Source: Methanosarcina siciliae T4/M (GTDB lineage Archaea > Halobacteriota > Methanosarcinia > Methanosarcinales > Methanosarcinaceae). Taken from it: a stretch of DNA of 64,000 nt. The stretch spans positions 1,364,001-1,428,000 of the forward strand of contig NZ_CP009506.1 of assembly GCF_000970085.1 (NCBI RefSeq), in the 5' to 3' direction. A model generated the notes under the pieces. It had not been told where the DNA came from and made no database searches. It saw only the letters and a list, made by a program, of their open reading frames with translations. Below, piece after piece: positions 54,077-63,313 of this stretch (positions are counted from its first letter, which is position 1; each line of letters begins with the position of its first letter). The translations under genes were made by a program, and so were the position numbers.

Positions 54077-54315
54077 TGAGAGTCTTTATCTGGCTGTGCT
54101 TACCGTTCGGTGAATTGTTGTGGTGTAGTGTAGGTATGTGTTTTTACCTTTTTCTTCCACACGAATTTTTCTCAAGTAAATTTTTTCTCAAGTAAACTTT
54201 TTCTCAAGTAAATCTTGCCGTTGCAACGGACAGCGGGTCTGAATTAATTAGCTTGTGTTCAGAGTTAATTAGTATGTGTGTTTAGAGTTAACTAACTCAT
54301 ATTTAAATTTTCAAC

Positions 54316-55281
54316 TCATGTTGAAATTCTTTCATCAATCCGTCTGACCATGCTATATGCATACGGAACAAAATGCTTATTCCAGAATCTGCTTCCCGTA
54401 ATATTTATGGATTCAAAATCCACTCCGTAAAGAGTATACCCGTTTTGTAAAAGCCATTCCTGTATTGCTCCCAATAACATAGTTCCTATACCTTTTTTTC
54501 TTTCACTCTCCAGAACATATGCACCGGTTATGTTCATAACGTTCCTGTGGTTCGAAACAAAAGTTTCAGCGTCTGGTTGAATTTTCATATATCCCAGCGG
54601 TTTTCCATCTTGGTAGGCTGCCCATAAATGATGATCGTCTTTTTTAAGCCAACCGGTTAAATCCTGGACCGGGTCTTCATCTCTTCCAGGCATGAAAACA
54701 GGTGAGTTTCCATAATACATGTTATGCTGTCTATGAATATCTGCTAAAGCGGGAATATCAAGCACATTGACTTTTCTAATTATAATGTTGGAAGGATTAT
54801 TTGCAGAAATCTGTTTTGATTCGCAAATAGAGTCTACACAGCGCAGACCGAACCCCTGCCAAAACCATAAATCAGTAGTTTCCGTGTCATGTGCGAAAAA
54901 TGTTAATGCATGAGTAAAACAAGCATTTTTTACCCATATTTCAGCTGCGTGCGTATATAACTCCTGATACAATACACTTCTATATTCTTTTTTCCCGCCA
55001 TGCCCATATAGAGGACTGTAAATACCTTTACATTTCCCAAATAGTTCTTTAACCTCAAATCCGGCGATAAACCCGATTAATTCTTCACCCCTGACAGCAG
55101 CAACGCCTGTTCCTTTGTCAAATAAGTTCTTAATTAACTTCCTGAGATAGTATAAGTAGTCTTTTTCGTAAGGTAAAAATGGAATCTCTGTCTTTTCTTC
55201 AATGTATGCAGACATAATTAAATCAGCGGCTGCATTCACATATTTTCCATTTAGTTGGTCAAATTGAATTTCAAGTTTCAT
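54316..55281 (-). CDS. GNAT family N-acetyltransferase, two-domain
   Basis: A 321-residue protein with two GNAT-like halves. The C-terminal half has the acetyl-CoA loop in AYVLESERKKGIGTMLLGAI, and the N-terminal half shows a weaker fold (AAVRGEELIGFIAGFEVKEL). HHLWAAYQDGKPLGYMKIQP is the beta-4 region of the active half. Such tandem GNATs acetylate small molecules or proteins. There are no tightly linked genes; GNAT substrates cannot be read from sequence. Confidence 0.85.
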   Translation of the reverse strand: MKLEIQFDQLNGKYVNAAADLIMSAYIEEKTEIPFLPYEKDYLYYLRKLIKNLFDKGTGVAAVRGEELIGFIAGFEVKELFGKCKGIYSPLYGHGGKKEYRSVLYQELYTHAAEIWVKNACFTHALTFFAHDTETTDLWFWQGFGLRCVDSICESKQISANNPSNIIIRKVNVLDIPALADIHRQHNMYYGNSPVFMPGRDEDPVQDLTGWLKKDDHHLWAAYQDGKPLGYMKIQPDAETFVSNHRNVMNITGAYVLESERKKGIGTMLLGAIQEWLLQNGYTLYGVDFESINITGSRFWNKHFVPYAYSMVRRIDERIST

Positions 55282-55487
55282 ACTTCACCTTTATCATTTT
55301 CTTATTAAAAATTAGATCTCGACCTGCCGAAAACAAGTTAAATTCTCTTAAATCTGATTTAAACGATTTTTTTGAAAAGCAGGCATTATTATTAAATAAC
55401 ATGCATTATTATCAAATACTATTTGGAAAATCGGAAACCTTGTGGAAAATAGTAGAACTCAAATTATATTATTGCTTATCATATGCT

Positions 55488-55889
55488 TTATTGCTTATCA
55501 TATGCTTCTTTCAATATTCTATCAACGATAAGTTCTAAGTCTTTTAAATACTTGGGCATTTTCATTGCTAGAGCTTTTAAAAAGAGAAGTTTTTCTAACG
55601 ATATAGCGTATTCTTTTTCTTCTATCGCATTTTCCTTTAAATAATTATAATCAAATGTACATATCTGGTTCCATATTTCAAATTCAAACTCGCATATTCC
55701 AATGTCACCATATAAGTTTTTTATATTGTTAGGATACTTCTGAGCTAGTCTCAAATGGTCCCCTCCTGATATAACAAAATCAATATCTTGGCCTGATTTT
55801 CGAAGTCCATAATATTCCATCGCCTTTCCTCCGATTAATAAAGGCTTATGTAAAAACTTATAATCAAGCTTGCCTAAATCAATATACAT
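55488..55889 (-). CDS. Nucleotidyltransferase-fold protein
   Basis: A 133-residue single-domain protein. LIGGKAMEYYGLRKSGQDID gives the GG helix start and the DxD metal site typical of minimal nucleotidyltransferases (antitoxin- or MNT-like). The downstream segment FEFEIWNQICTFDYNYLKEN and a helical C-terminus complete the fold. GGGGATCAGGAG precedes the start. No HEPN partner lies beside it, which would be the usual toxin-antitoxin companion, so the role is open. Confidence 0.72.
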   Translation of the reverse strand: MYIDLGKLDYKFLHKPLLIGGKAMEYYGLRKSGQDIDFVISGGDHLRLAQKYPNNIKNLYGDIGICEFEFEIWNQICTFDYNYLKENAIEEKEYAISLEKLLFLKALAMKMPKYLKDLELIVDRILKEAYDKQ

Positions 55890-56070
55890 CTCCTGATCCC
55901 CTTACGAAATAAAAAATGTTAACCCAGAATGGCATCTATTTTTTATGTTTCTTTAAAATCTTGCTATTATCCGGCGCACGGATAGCCGCTGAACCGGGCA
56001 TGGACGGAATACTCCCAGCCAAAGTTACATTGGAAGGCCGGATGGTGTTTCTCCGATCCGAAATTAACTC

Positions 56071-56703
56071 TTAATCGCGAAACAAGTCTCTCAACCCGAG
56101 GTCCCACTGCGCCCATAATTCTCTCAGATCTTTACTATTCTTTAATATTTCAACAACGGTCTGATTGGGCTCCGTAAAGATTACGGGATGGTCTTCTTCT
56201 CCAAGCTCTTTATTTACGGGCTTGGAAATCTTTTCTTCGTATATGGAAAACTGAGCATCACGGCCTAGCTTGTTACCTCTTGCATCCAGTCTTATCCATT
56301 TATCCAGATCTTTTAAATATACGGCATTTAAGCCGTGTAAGAATTTTATATTAACATCACGACTTGAGGAGAGTTTCTGATAACAGAACCCAGCCGGCAC
56401 CCCGAAATATCTCAGCATGGCTGCAAACAGATGAGCTTTGGCACAGCAGATCCCGTGCCCGGCTTCCAGAACTTCGGATGCCGAACAGGTAACTTCCTGT
56501 ACACATGTAACTTCCTGTGCACATATATCCCCCGAATGATGAATCTCATCCCGGACGAACTCATAAATTTTCTTGATCAAGATGATTTCGTCTTCCGTGC
56601 TTTGCTGTAATTCAAGGCATTTTTCAACAATCAGCTTATGGTCGTAGTTTATGATTTCACTCTTTTTAAGGTAGTCCTGAAGATTCTCGCTTTCAGCATG
56701 CAT
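56071..56703 (-). CDS. Transglutaminase-like protein
   Basis: A 210-residue transglutaminase-superfamily protein. The probable triad is Cys in AGHGICCAKAHLFAAMLRYF, His in FLHGLNAVYLKD, and Asp in WIRLDARGNK. ATG 56703 starts a soluble protein without signal peptide. Relatives are peptidases or amidases rather than crosslinkers in most prokaryotes. It lies alone between the nucleotidyltransferase gene and degraded DNA, with a gap of 180 bp containing no gene. Confidence 0.85.
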   Translation of the reverse strand: MHAESENLQDYLKKSEIINYDHKLIVEKCLELQQSTEDEIILIKKIYEFVRDEIHHSGDICAQEVTCVQEVTCSASEVLEAGHGICCAKAHLFAAMLRYFGVPAGFCYQKLSSSRDVNIKFLHGLNAVYLKDLDKWIRLDARGNKLGRDAQFSIYEEKISKPVNKELGEEDHPVIFTEPNQTVVEILKNSKDLRELWAQWDLGLRDLFRD

Positions 56704-56918
56704 TTTGGTCGCCTGGTTATGAATAGTATAAATCCTGTATATAATCTGAGCCTAATACTTAAGTTGGTATGAAGTTTTTTTATTAATTGGAGTTTATAAT
56801 TATATCATACCTAAATAATTATATCTAAATATCTTCGATTTTTCTAAAATTTAAGGGAGATATATGAGGCAATGATGTGGAAGGGGAGGAAGAGGACGAA
56901 ATCATAACTATATAAAAA

Positions 56919-57408
56919 AATGTTGAAAAGGATTTATTCGATGAACAGAACAAAATTCTGGATCGATTCTATTCGCTGATGCTCCTGACATTTACAGTGT
57001 TCGTTTTTTCGATTACAGCTCTTACTTTCATTTTCGGCAGAGGAGTCCCTAAAATCATGGAATCTATTGGTTCCCATCACATCTCCTTTTTTTTGTACAC
57101 TCATGGCCTTTTTTATTTCTATTTTTAATTTGCTGGCTTTATTTCACCATAGAAGGTTGGTACATAGGGGTGGCGTGATAAGACATCGAGAAGGCAATGA
57201 ACTCATAATTAATAATTTGAAATTATATCGCTTTAATGTAAGGCATAAAAATTACTATGTAATCGCGATTACTTTTGTTGGACTTGCATTCACGTCTTTC
57301 TTTAATAGTTTTGTACATCATCATATTCAGAAAGGACATCCTGAATCTACGCTTAAGACTTTTGATTTCCCTCACGAAATATTTGCCTCAGAATTGAAAA
57401 CATGGTAG
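56919..57408 (+). pseudogene. Broken small membrane protein gene
   Basis: The plus strand encodes, in one frame from about 56919, DEQNKILDRFYSLMLLTF and TVFVFSITALTFIFG, one membrane segment without a start codon. In another frame from about 57067 it encodes FFCTLMAFFISIFNLLALFH and NYYVIAITFVGLAFTSFFNS, two more segments, ending at 57408. Together they suggest a three-segment membrane protein with a frameshift near 57062-57075. It lies 75 bp before a broken CHAT protease gene and was probably its operon partner. Confidence 0.5.
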
Positions 57409-57483
57409 GAGGCTTTCAATCGCGGTACTATAAATATAAATACCGAGAACGTGCGACCTGGTCAAACTAAAGAAGAAACCAAT

Positions 57484-58024
57484 ATGGTTTCGATACTCTT
57501 CTTGGCAGCCGATACTACTGATGCGTCTCGCCTCCCATCATATAGATCCCAGGCTTTGCTTTATTCACAGTCGCAAATCGTCTATTTTTCCGGCCATGGC
57601 ACACCTACAGGTGCGTTGTGATTTGATAATCTGGCAGGGAAACAACACCCCGTCGAGTCTGATGCGTTGGCTGCATTGTTTGAATAATTTAGCGGTCAGG
57701 TGAATTGTGTGGTATGGAACGCCTGTTACTCAGAGATTCAGGCAAAAACCATCCCTAAACACATCAAATATGTCATTGGCATGAAACCAGGGAATCGGCG
57801 ATAAAGCTGCTATAGCCTTCGCTATTGTTTTTTTCCAGGCATTAGGAGGAGGGCTTAGCATTGAAAATGTATATAGATCTGGATGTGTACAAATCCAACT
57901 AGACGGTATTCCAGAGCATCTAACGCCGGTTTTAATAAAGAAGGATCAGTTACAATTGCCCTGTTTTCCAAGCTCGGAGAAAAATATGACAGCTGAGCTT
58001 GATAACCCTACAACAGGATTTTGA
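57484..58024 (+). pseudogene. CHAT-domain (caspase-like) protease gene, decayed
   Basis: From ATG 57484 the DNA reads MVSILFLAADTTDASRL, the usual N-terminus of CHAT proteases. It jumps (internal deletion of tens of codons) to SQALLYSQSQIVYFSGHGTP, with the catalytic His, and then VVWNACYSEIQAKTIPKHIK with the catalytic Cys region. After a frameshift near 57790 it continues GIGDKAAIAFAIVFFQALGG and CVQIQLDGIPEHLTPVLIKK. In-frame stops are at 57619 (TGA) and 57685 (TAA). So it is a clear CHAT pseudogene. With the membrane-protein remnant just upstream it points to a lost defence or cell-death type operon. Confidence 0.85.
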
Positions 58025-58899
58025 AAAACTGTGTCAAGTAACCACCTTATTTTGGGAAGTTAAAAAGATCCTAAACATATAAGAAGTCTTCAGGCTGGCT
58101 GGAAGTAACCCGGAGATATTAAAAAATAAGACCAGCTTCAACAAAAAAGAATGTGGAGAATATTTAAGGAAGGTGGAGAGTATTCATTTTTGGAACTGGT
58201 CTCTGTAATAGAACAACTTACTTATTAAAAAACTTTTTGAAATATATGAGGCACATCTTTAAAAAAATATATGTAATGTGGGGATCTAGGGAGAGAATCG
58301 GATTCAATGCAGTTTTCAGTCATAAAAAGGAGAAACTAAGGGTCTGAAAATTAAATTTTATATTCAGGTTTGACCTGCACCTGCTATTCAGATTGGAAAA
58401 AAGATTAAAAAAGAGATCCAGAACGGATTCACACTTCATTCTTGCAGTAATCTCTAAAATTAACGGATACTTTTCATCCCGAACCGAGCAAGAAGAAGCC
58501 CGAAAAACTTCCGCTCCTTATCCCCCGTTCTACTTTTTCTTCCGCTTCTCTTTTTTCGTCCCTGCCTCTTTTGCCTCTTATTTTCTTTCCTTGTTCCCGG
58601 AATATAGATACGAAATTAAAAAAACGTATTAATTCTTAATATGTTTATATAGAAACATGTTAACATTTAAATAGTAGATCGCCATTGATAGTAATGCTAC
58701 AAAAAGTTATGTTTCCTTCAGAAAGCTTTAACAAGTATCGATTTTCCTGCAAAGAAAGAAGATGTTGTTAAGCACGAAGGATAGAAACATCATGGTTGAC
58801 ATCTGTGAAATAGCGATAATCTTCGGAAAAGGAGCACACGAACGTTACAGATGCCTCCAGGGAACTAAAGGAGACCGAATAAAAGTAAAGGGGGATATC
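58025..58899. other. Intergenic region, no gene accepted
   Basis: About 875 bp. A 79-codon frame at 58393-58632 is pyrimidine/purine-biased and looks like chance. Near 58631-58690 an AT-rich stretch has TATA-like runs (TTCTTAATATGTTTATATAG). I see no other structure. Confidence 0.45.
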
Positions 58900-59133
58900 A
58901 TGGAAACTGAAAGTAAAAGCAGATTTATTACAGAACTCCCTATGGAAACTCAGAAAATATTAAACGAAATAACCTATCCTGTAAACAGGAGCGACATTAT
59001 TGGGCAAGCAAGGAAGAGCGGAGCAATCCCGGACATAATGCGGGGATTTGGCATGCTTCCGGACAGGCAATACAATAGCGCTGCGGACGTTGCCGAGGAA
59101 CTTCATATAATTTACTTGGGGCCACCCGCCTAA
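58900..59133 (+). CDS. DUF2795 domain protein
   Basis: A 77-residue protein starting METESKSRFITELPMETQKI. The DUF2795 pattern is visible: LNEITYPVNRSDIIGQARKS then GMLPDRQYNSAADVAEEL. This small helical domain of unknown function is common in actinobacteria and some archaea. I start at ATG 58900, preceded by AAGGGGGAT, because the 46 codons before it have no similarity. No operon partner. Confidence 0.75.
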   Translation: METESKSRFITELPMETQKILNEITYPVNRSDIIGQARKSGAIPDIMRGFGMLPDRQYNSAADVAEELHIIYLGPPA

Positions 59134-59522
59134 GCTTAACTTTTTTTCATTTTCCTTAATAACCGGTGACCAATTCAATCCTTTCCTATTTCTTTTTTAA
59201 AACAATCCTTTTCTTTTAAAACAATCCTTTCTATTGCGTTTTTAACGTATCCTGTGGAATCTGGAAAACCTATATTTCTCATGCCGGGTCGGTCAAGGAA
59301 GCTCTCAAACCTCTCGACTTTTGTACAATTTATCCCCCTTTTTCTCTTTTCTCTCTCCTCTTCTTTTCTCCCCCCTCTTCTTTTCTCTTCCTTCCCCTTT
59401 TCCCGATTCCTTCTCCTTTTCTTCCTCTCCCGCGTTCTCTTAAACCCTGGAGTGAAACTTTTGAATCCTTTTTCCTTGAAAACGCTTTTAAAAAAACGCT
59501 TTAAATAAGGAAAAAGGTATCG
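59134..59522. other. Intergenic region with pyrimidine-rich tract
   Basis: About 390 bp. At 59330-59440 the plus strand is almost all C and T (CTTTTCTTCC, CCCTTCTCC); a 40-bp part (59390-59430) recurs on the other side of the antiporter gene at 61764-61805. No gene. Confidence 0.5.
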
Positions 59523-61571
59523 TTATGCATCATTTTCAAAAAGTTCCCTGATTACTTCAAGTTGTTCCGGAGGGCTTATTACGAGCAGGATATCATCCGG
59601 ACTAAGCTCCGTCTCAGCCTTCAGATCGTACATAAGCCTGTGATTTCTGGAAATTGCGAGAACGGTAACTCCGTATTTTTTTCGGAGATCAATATTTCCA
59701 AGAGTTTTTCCTGCAGCTTCTGACTGTTTTTCAACTCTTACACTTTTGATTTCCACATCCGAAAAGTCAAGAGACAGCCCGGAAACATTTTTCCTCTGTA
59801 TTTCAGGCCCGCGCAGCATCCTATAATGATCAGCCCGAAGTTGAGTGTTCATGGTTTCAATCTCTTTAACCGGGACCATGTATTTATTCAGGACCCTGGA
59901 GAAAAGCTCTATAGAGCACTCAAATTCATCCGAGATAACCTCATCAGCTCCGAGAGCATAAAAGCTGTCAATTGTGTCCAGGAAATGAGTCCTTGCAATA
60001 ATATGAATGTCAGGATTCAGTCTTTTAGCCACTTCAATAATTTGCCAGGTACTTACAGGATTGCCTGCAGTTATTACAATTGATCTGGCATTTTTGATTC
60101 CTGCGTGTTCAAGTACGGCTTTTTGAGCGGCGTCCCCATAGATAATGCCTATTCCATTCAGTTTTTCCTGCCGGACAGTCTCCGGATTGATCTCGATTAC
60201 CATATAGGGGATAGAAACTTTTTGAGCGGCAATTCCGACATTTTTTCCGCTAACCCCATAACCTATTACAATAAGGTGGTTCTCAAGTTTTTTTTCCTGT
60301 CCTTCATCCTGCAAACTGTATCGGTTAGTTGTCAAAATTCCGGGAAGGGAAAGTTGCTGGCTGGAAACTGCGGAATAATATCCCAGGTCCGTGATAAAAG
60401 GAGTTAACACCATCGAAAGCACGGTAACGGCAAGGAACTCCTGGTAGATTGTCTCGGAAAATATCCCGTTTTCGAAACCTACCTGCGCAGTTACCAGAGA
60501 GAATTCTCCGACCTGAGCCAGGGAAAAACCGACCAGGAGCATAGTATGCAGGGGGAAACCTATGAAAAACGTGGTCAAAGCATTTACCGCGGTTTTCAGG
60601 ACAAGAACCAGGACAGTGGCCGTAAGAATCAGGGAAAGATGCGTTGACATCTGGCCAAGGTTCAGCATCATCCCTGTGGAAATAAAAAAGATACTCATGA
60701 ACATGTCCTTGAAAGGAATAACCGTCCCGAGCGCCTGGGCAGCATACTCGGACTCGGAGATAATAAGCCCTGCCAGAAAAGCCCCGAGTGCAAGGGAAAG
60801 CCCGGCTACGGAAGTTAGCCAGGCAATAGCAAGCCCTATTACTACTATACTCAGCAGGAAAAGCTCATTGTTGCGTGTTTTTGCCACATGGAATAAGACA
60901 AAAGGAACCACATAACGCGCACTTACAAGCGTGAGCAGAACGAGCCCTATCCCCCTGAACAAAAGGTCAAGGAGATCACTTCCGACCACTGCCTCTCCTG
61001 CAAGCAGCGGAGCAAGGATAATTATCAAGACCGCAGCTATGTCCTGGAAGATAAGTATCCCGAGTGCGATTCTCCCGTGAGCACTGTAAATCTCTCCCTT
61101 CTCCTGCAGTAATTTAAGGACAATAGCCGTACTGCTGAGCGCCACAATCAGCCCCATGAAAACGGCAGTTTCGGGAGAATATCCAAGCCGCCACAAGAGA
61201 AAAACAACAACAACAGTCGTAATAGACATCTGTAGCCCTCCTCCCAGGAGTACGATCCTCTTTATTTTCAGGAGCTCTCGCAGGGAAAACTCTATTCCTA
61301 TAGAAAAGAGCAGTAAGATGACCCCGATTTCCGACATAACCTCGATATTCTCAGTCTCCTGAATCAGCCCAAGCCCGTAAGGCCCCGCAAGGATGCCGGC
61401 AATCAAGAAGCCCACCAGCGGAGATATCTTCAACCTGAAAAAAATATAAACAACAGGGATCGAAAGGCCAAAAATAATCAGCAGGTCGGTCAGGAGATTT
61501 GATGTCATTAGATAAGTAAAAATAATAAATAGTATAAATATTATTTCGACAGCCACTGAAAAATGTTCCAT
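59523..61571 (-). CDS. CPA2-type cation:proton antiporter with TrkA-N domain
   Basis: A 682-residue membrane antiporter of the CPA2/KefB type. The N-terminal 390 residues give about 12 membrane segments (SPLVGFLIAGILAGPYGLGL, LLLFSIGIEFSLRELLKIK). A TrkA-N NAD-binding domain follows, LIVIGYGVSGKNVGIAAQKV and ARSIVITAGNP, then a TrkA-C domain that ends in SPDDILLVISPPEQLEVIRE. It would exchange Na+ or K+ for H+ with control by nucleotide binding. It has no neighbours on its strand. An alternative start at Met22 is possible. Confidence 0.93.
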   Translation of the reverse strand: MEHFSVAVEIIFILFIIFTYLMTSNLLTDLLIIFGLSIPVVYIFFRLKISPLVGFLIAGILAGPYGLGLIQETENIEVMSEIGVILLLFSIGIEFSLRELLKIKRIVLLGGGLQMSITTVVVVFLLWRLGYSPETAVFMGLIVALSSTAIVLKLLQEKGEIYSAHGRIALGILIFQDIAAVLIIILAPLLAGEAVVGSDLLDLLFRGIGLVLLTLVSARYVVPFVLFHVAKTRNNELFLLSIVVIGLAIAWLTSVAGLSLALGAFLAGLIISESEYAAQALGTVIPFKDMFMSIFFISTGMMLNLGQMSTHLSLILTATVLVLVLKTAVNALTTFFIGFPLHTMLLVGFSLAQVGEFSLVTAQVGFENGIFSETIYQEFLAVTVLSMVLTPFITDLGYYSAVSSQQLSLPGILTTNRYSLQDEGQEKKLENHLIVIGYGVSGKNVGIAAQKVSIPYMVIEINPETVRQEKLNGIGIIYGDAAQKAVLEHAGIKNARSIVITAGNPVSTWQIIEVAKRLNPDIHIIARTHFLDTIDSFYALGADEVISDEFECSIELFSRVLNKYMVPVKEIETMNTQLRADHYRMLRGPEIQRKNVSGLSLDFSDVEIKSVRVEKQSEAAGKTLGNIDLRKKYGVTVLAISRNHRLMYDLKAETELSPDDILLVISPPEQLEVIRELFENDA

Positions 61572-62121
61572 TCAGGAAACAAACAGGGTGAAAAGTGGAC
61601 AATTATGGGAAGTTTTTAAAGAACAGGGCTGAATTAATAATACAGAAGATATAAAAAATTGTGTTTCTGAAGTGATTCACTTCTATTTTTTATTTGGTTA
61701 TTTTGTTTCAACGTGAGAATTGATATAAAATGCTCTTATGCAACTTATACACTTTTTTCCTCTCTTCCCTTCCCTTTTCCCGATCCCTTCTCCTTTTCTT
61801 CCTTTCCTCCTGTCCGGGAACGCGGATATAAGTTTTTAAAGCTTTAGGCAACCAGACCTTCATCTAAAATAAATTCCTTTGAGAAGCTAAAACATAGCAT
61901 GAGATGATCAATTCAAAGGAATAACTTAGCTAAGTAGCAACCAGTAACACAAGCTGGACAATGTGATAAATATAAAATGAGTCAAAAGGATTATAGTGAA
62001 GTACAACAGAAAGAGAAGTAACAAATAATTGAAAAATAATACTTTCACTCTATATGCATCACTTCTATTAACTTTAAGCTAGAATTCAATCAATAAATAT
62101 AGAAAAACAATGTGATCAACA
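61572..62121. other. Intergenic region with pyrimidine-rich tract
   Basis: About 550 bp. The C/T-rich segment at 61764-61805 matches one on the other side of the antiporter gene. AT-rich sequence follows with possible promoter elements (about 62085-62100, AATAAATATAG) for the next gene. No gene is supported. Confidence 0.5.
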
Positions 62122-62730
62122 ATGGGCTTTTATGAAGCTGAAGAAGATGTTTCCTCAATAATCGAACAAGAAAAGGTAAAGGGTTTAGAAAACCTAATTT
62201 TGTTAATTATTGGTGCTTCTAATAGACCTATCTCTCTTCTGCATCTGCAAAAAGAAGCTTTTTTGCTTTGGAACTTTCACCCCTATATGAAAGATTTTTT
62301 GCACTTCATACATCATTATAGAGGCCCGTTTTCCTCTGAAGTTGAAAAAGCCGTCTTGTATCCGTTTTATTTGGATGATTGTTGGTCATACCAAAAACCA
62401 CCAAAAAATGACGAATTAAGTGGTGGGTACTTCAAGCTTACTCCTCAAGGTATAGAAAAATATCATAATCTGTTTCAAAATGCACAAAAAAATGAGAGAC
62501 TGAGTCTTCTACTAACGGGTATCCAAGTAGTAAGAGAGTTATATGATAAATTATCATTCGAGGAATTGTTATTATTAATATATGATACTTATCCAGAATA
62601 TAAAGTACGGTCAAATGTATCTAACGGCATATTTAAAAAAAGAAAAGTACTTGCACAAGAACTTTATAGGAAAGGGTTCATAGATGAAAGAAGGATGAAG
62701 AGTTTGATTGCAGGTAGTAATAATGGTTAA
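62122..62730 (+). CDS. Hypothetical protein of a three-gene PIN operon
   Basis: A 202-residue mostly helical soluble protein. Its front half reads VKGLENLILLIIGASNRPIS, LQKEAFLLWNFHPYMKDFLH and GPFSSEVEKAV, a pattern that vaguely recalls SocA/Panacea-like (DUF4065) regions. I do not assign it on that basis. The C-terminus KRKVLAQELYRKGFIDERRM is basic. Its stop (62728-62730) overlaps the start of the PIN gene by 8 bp. A role as antitoxin or targeting partner is inference. Confidence 0.7.
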   Translation: MGFYEAEEDVSSIIEQEKVKGLENLILLIIGASNRPISLLHLQKEAFLLWNFHPYMKDFLHFIHHYRGPFSSEVEKAVLYPFYLDDCWSYQKPPKNDELSGGYFKLTPQGIEKYHNLFQNAQKNERLSLLLTGIQVVRELYDKLSFEELLLLIYDTYPEYKVRSNVSNGIFKKRKVLAQELYRKGFIDERRMKSLIAGSNNG

Positions 62731-63313
62731 AAATGTAGTTGCTGATACTTCTTTTTATCTATGTTATTATAATGATATCAATAAAAGAAATTTTTTAGAT
62801 ATTTTTCTAAATTCCTACTCTTTTCACTTAGGACCAGAGATTTTGAAAGAACTTCCTTCAGAGCTTTCTGACTGTAGTAAGTTTCAGTCATCAACTGTCT
62901 TTAGTGAAGTTTCTTTTTTTGAACTTATTAGACCTTATTTCGGAAGGTCCAAAGAACATGAAAATGATGGAGAGTATGAAGCAATTGGAGTGGCTCTTCA
63001 CCTAAATTTACACTCCAATCTTAAATACTTAATTCTTGATGAGAAAATTGCTCATAATTTTGTACAGTCAAATTTTAAGTATCTTACTCCAAAGTTAAAG
63101 AGAAATTTTAGTTTTATTCGTGACTGTTATAAAATAGATTCATTAATCTCATTGACTGTAGCTATTGAAATACTTGAAACTATCAAGTCATGCGCTGAAA
63201 AAGCAATTCTTGAAGGAAATAAGCATAGGCCTTGCAGTACAGATAAAAAAGTCTATAATAATATACTAATTCCATTAATTGAAGAACTTAAGGCAGAGTA
63301 TGAGTGCTCTTGA
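62723..63313 (+). CDS. PIN-domain nuclease-like protein
   Basis: A 196-residue protein with an N-terminal PIN start VKNVVADTSFYLCYYNDI (first Asp), a middle acidic site NDGEYEAIGVALHLN and LKYLILDEKIAHNF with another Asp, in the correct order for a PIN RNase. The body is longer than simple VapC (about 130 residues). ATG 62723 has AGGT upstream and overlaps the previous gene; the next gene overlaps by 14 bp. Together they form a tightly coupled unit resembling a toxin-antitoxin or defence module, not proven. Confidence 0.75.
   Translation: MVKNVVADTSFYLCYYNDINKRNFLDIFLNSYSFHLGPEILKELPSELSDCSKFQSSTVFSEVSFFELIRPYFGRSKEHENDGEYEAIGVALHLNLHSNLKYLILDEKIAHNFVQSNFKYLTPKLKRNFSFIRDCYKIDSLISLTVAIEILETIKSCAEKAILEGNKHRPCSTDKKVYNNILIPLIEELKAEYECS

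Noticed and set aside
58393..58632. 79-codon plus-strand frame
   Set aside because: Low-complexity Phe/Ser-rich product, no start signal and no similarity I recognise.
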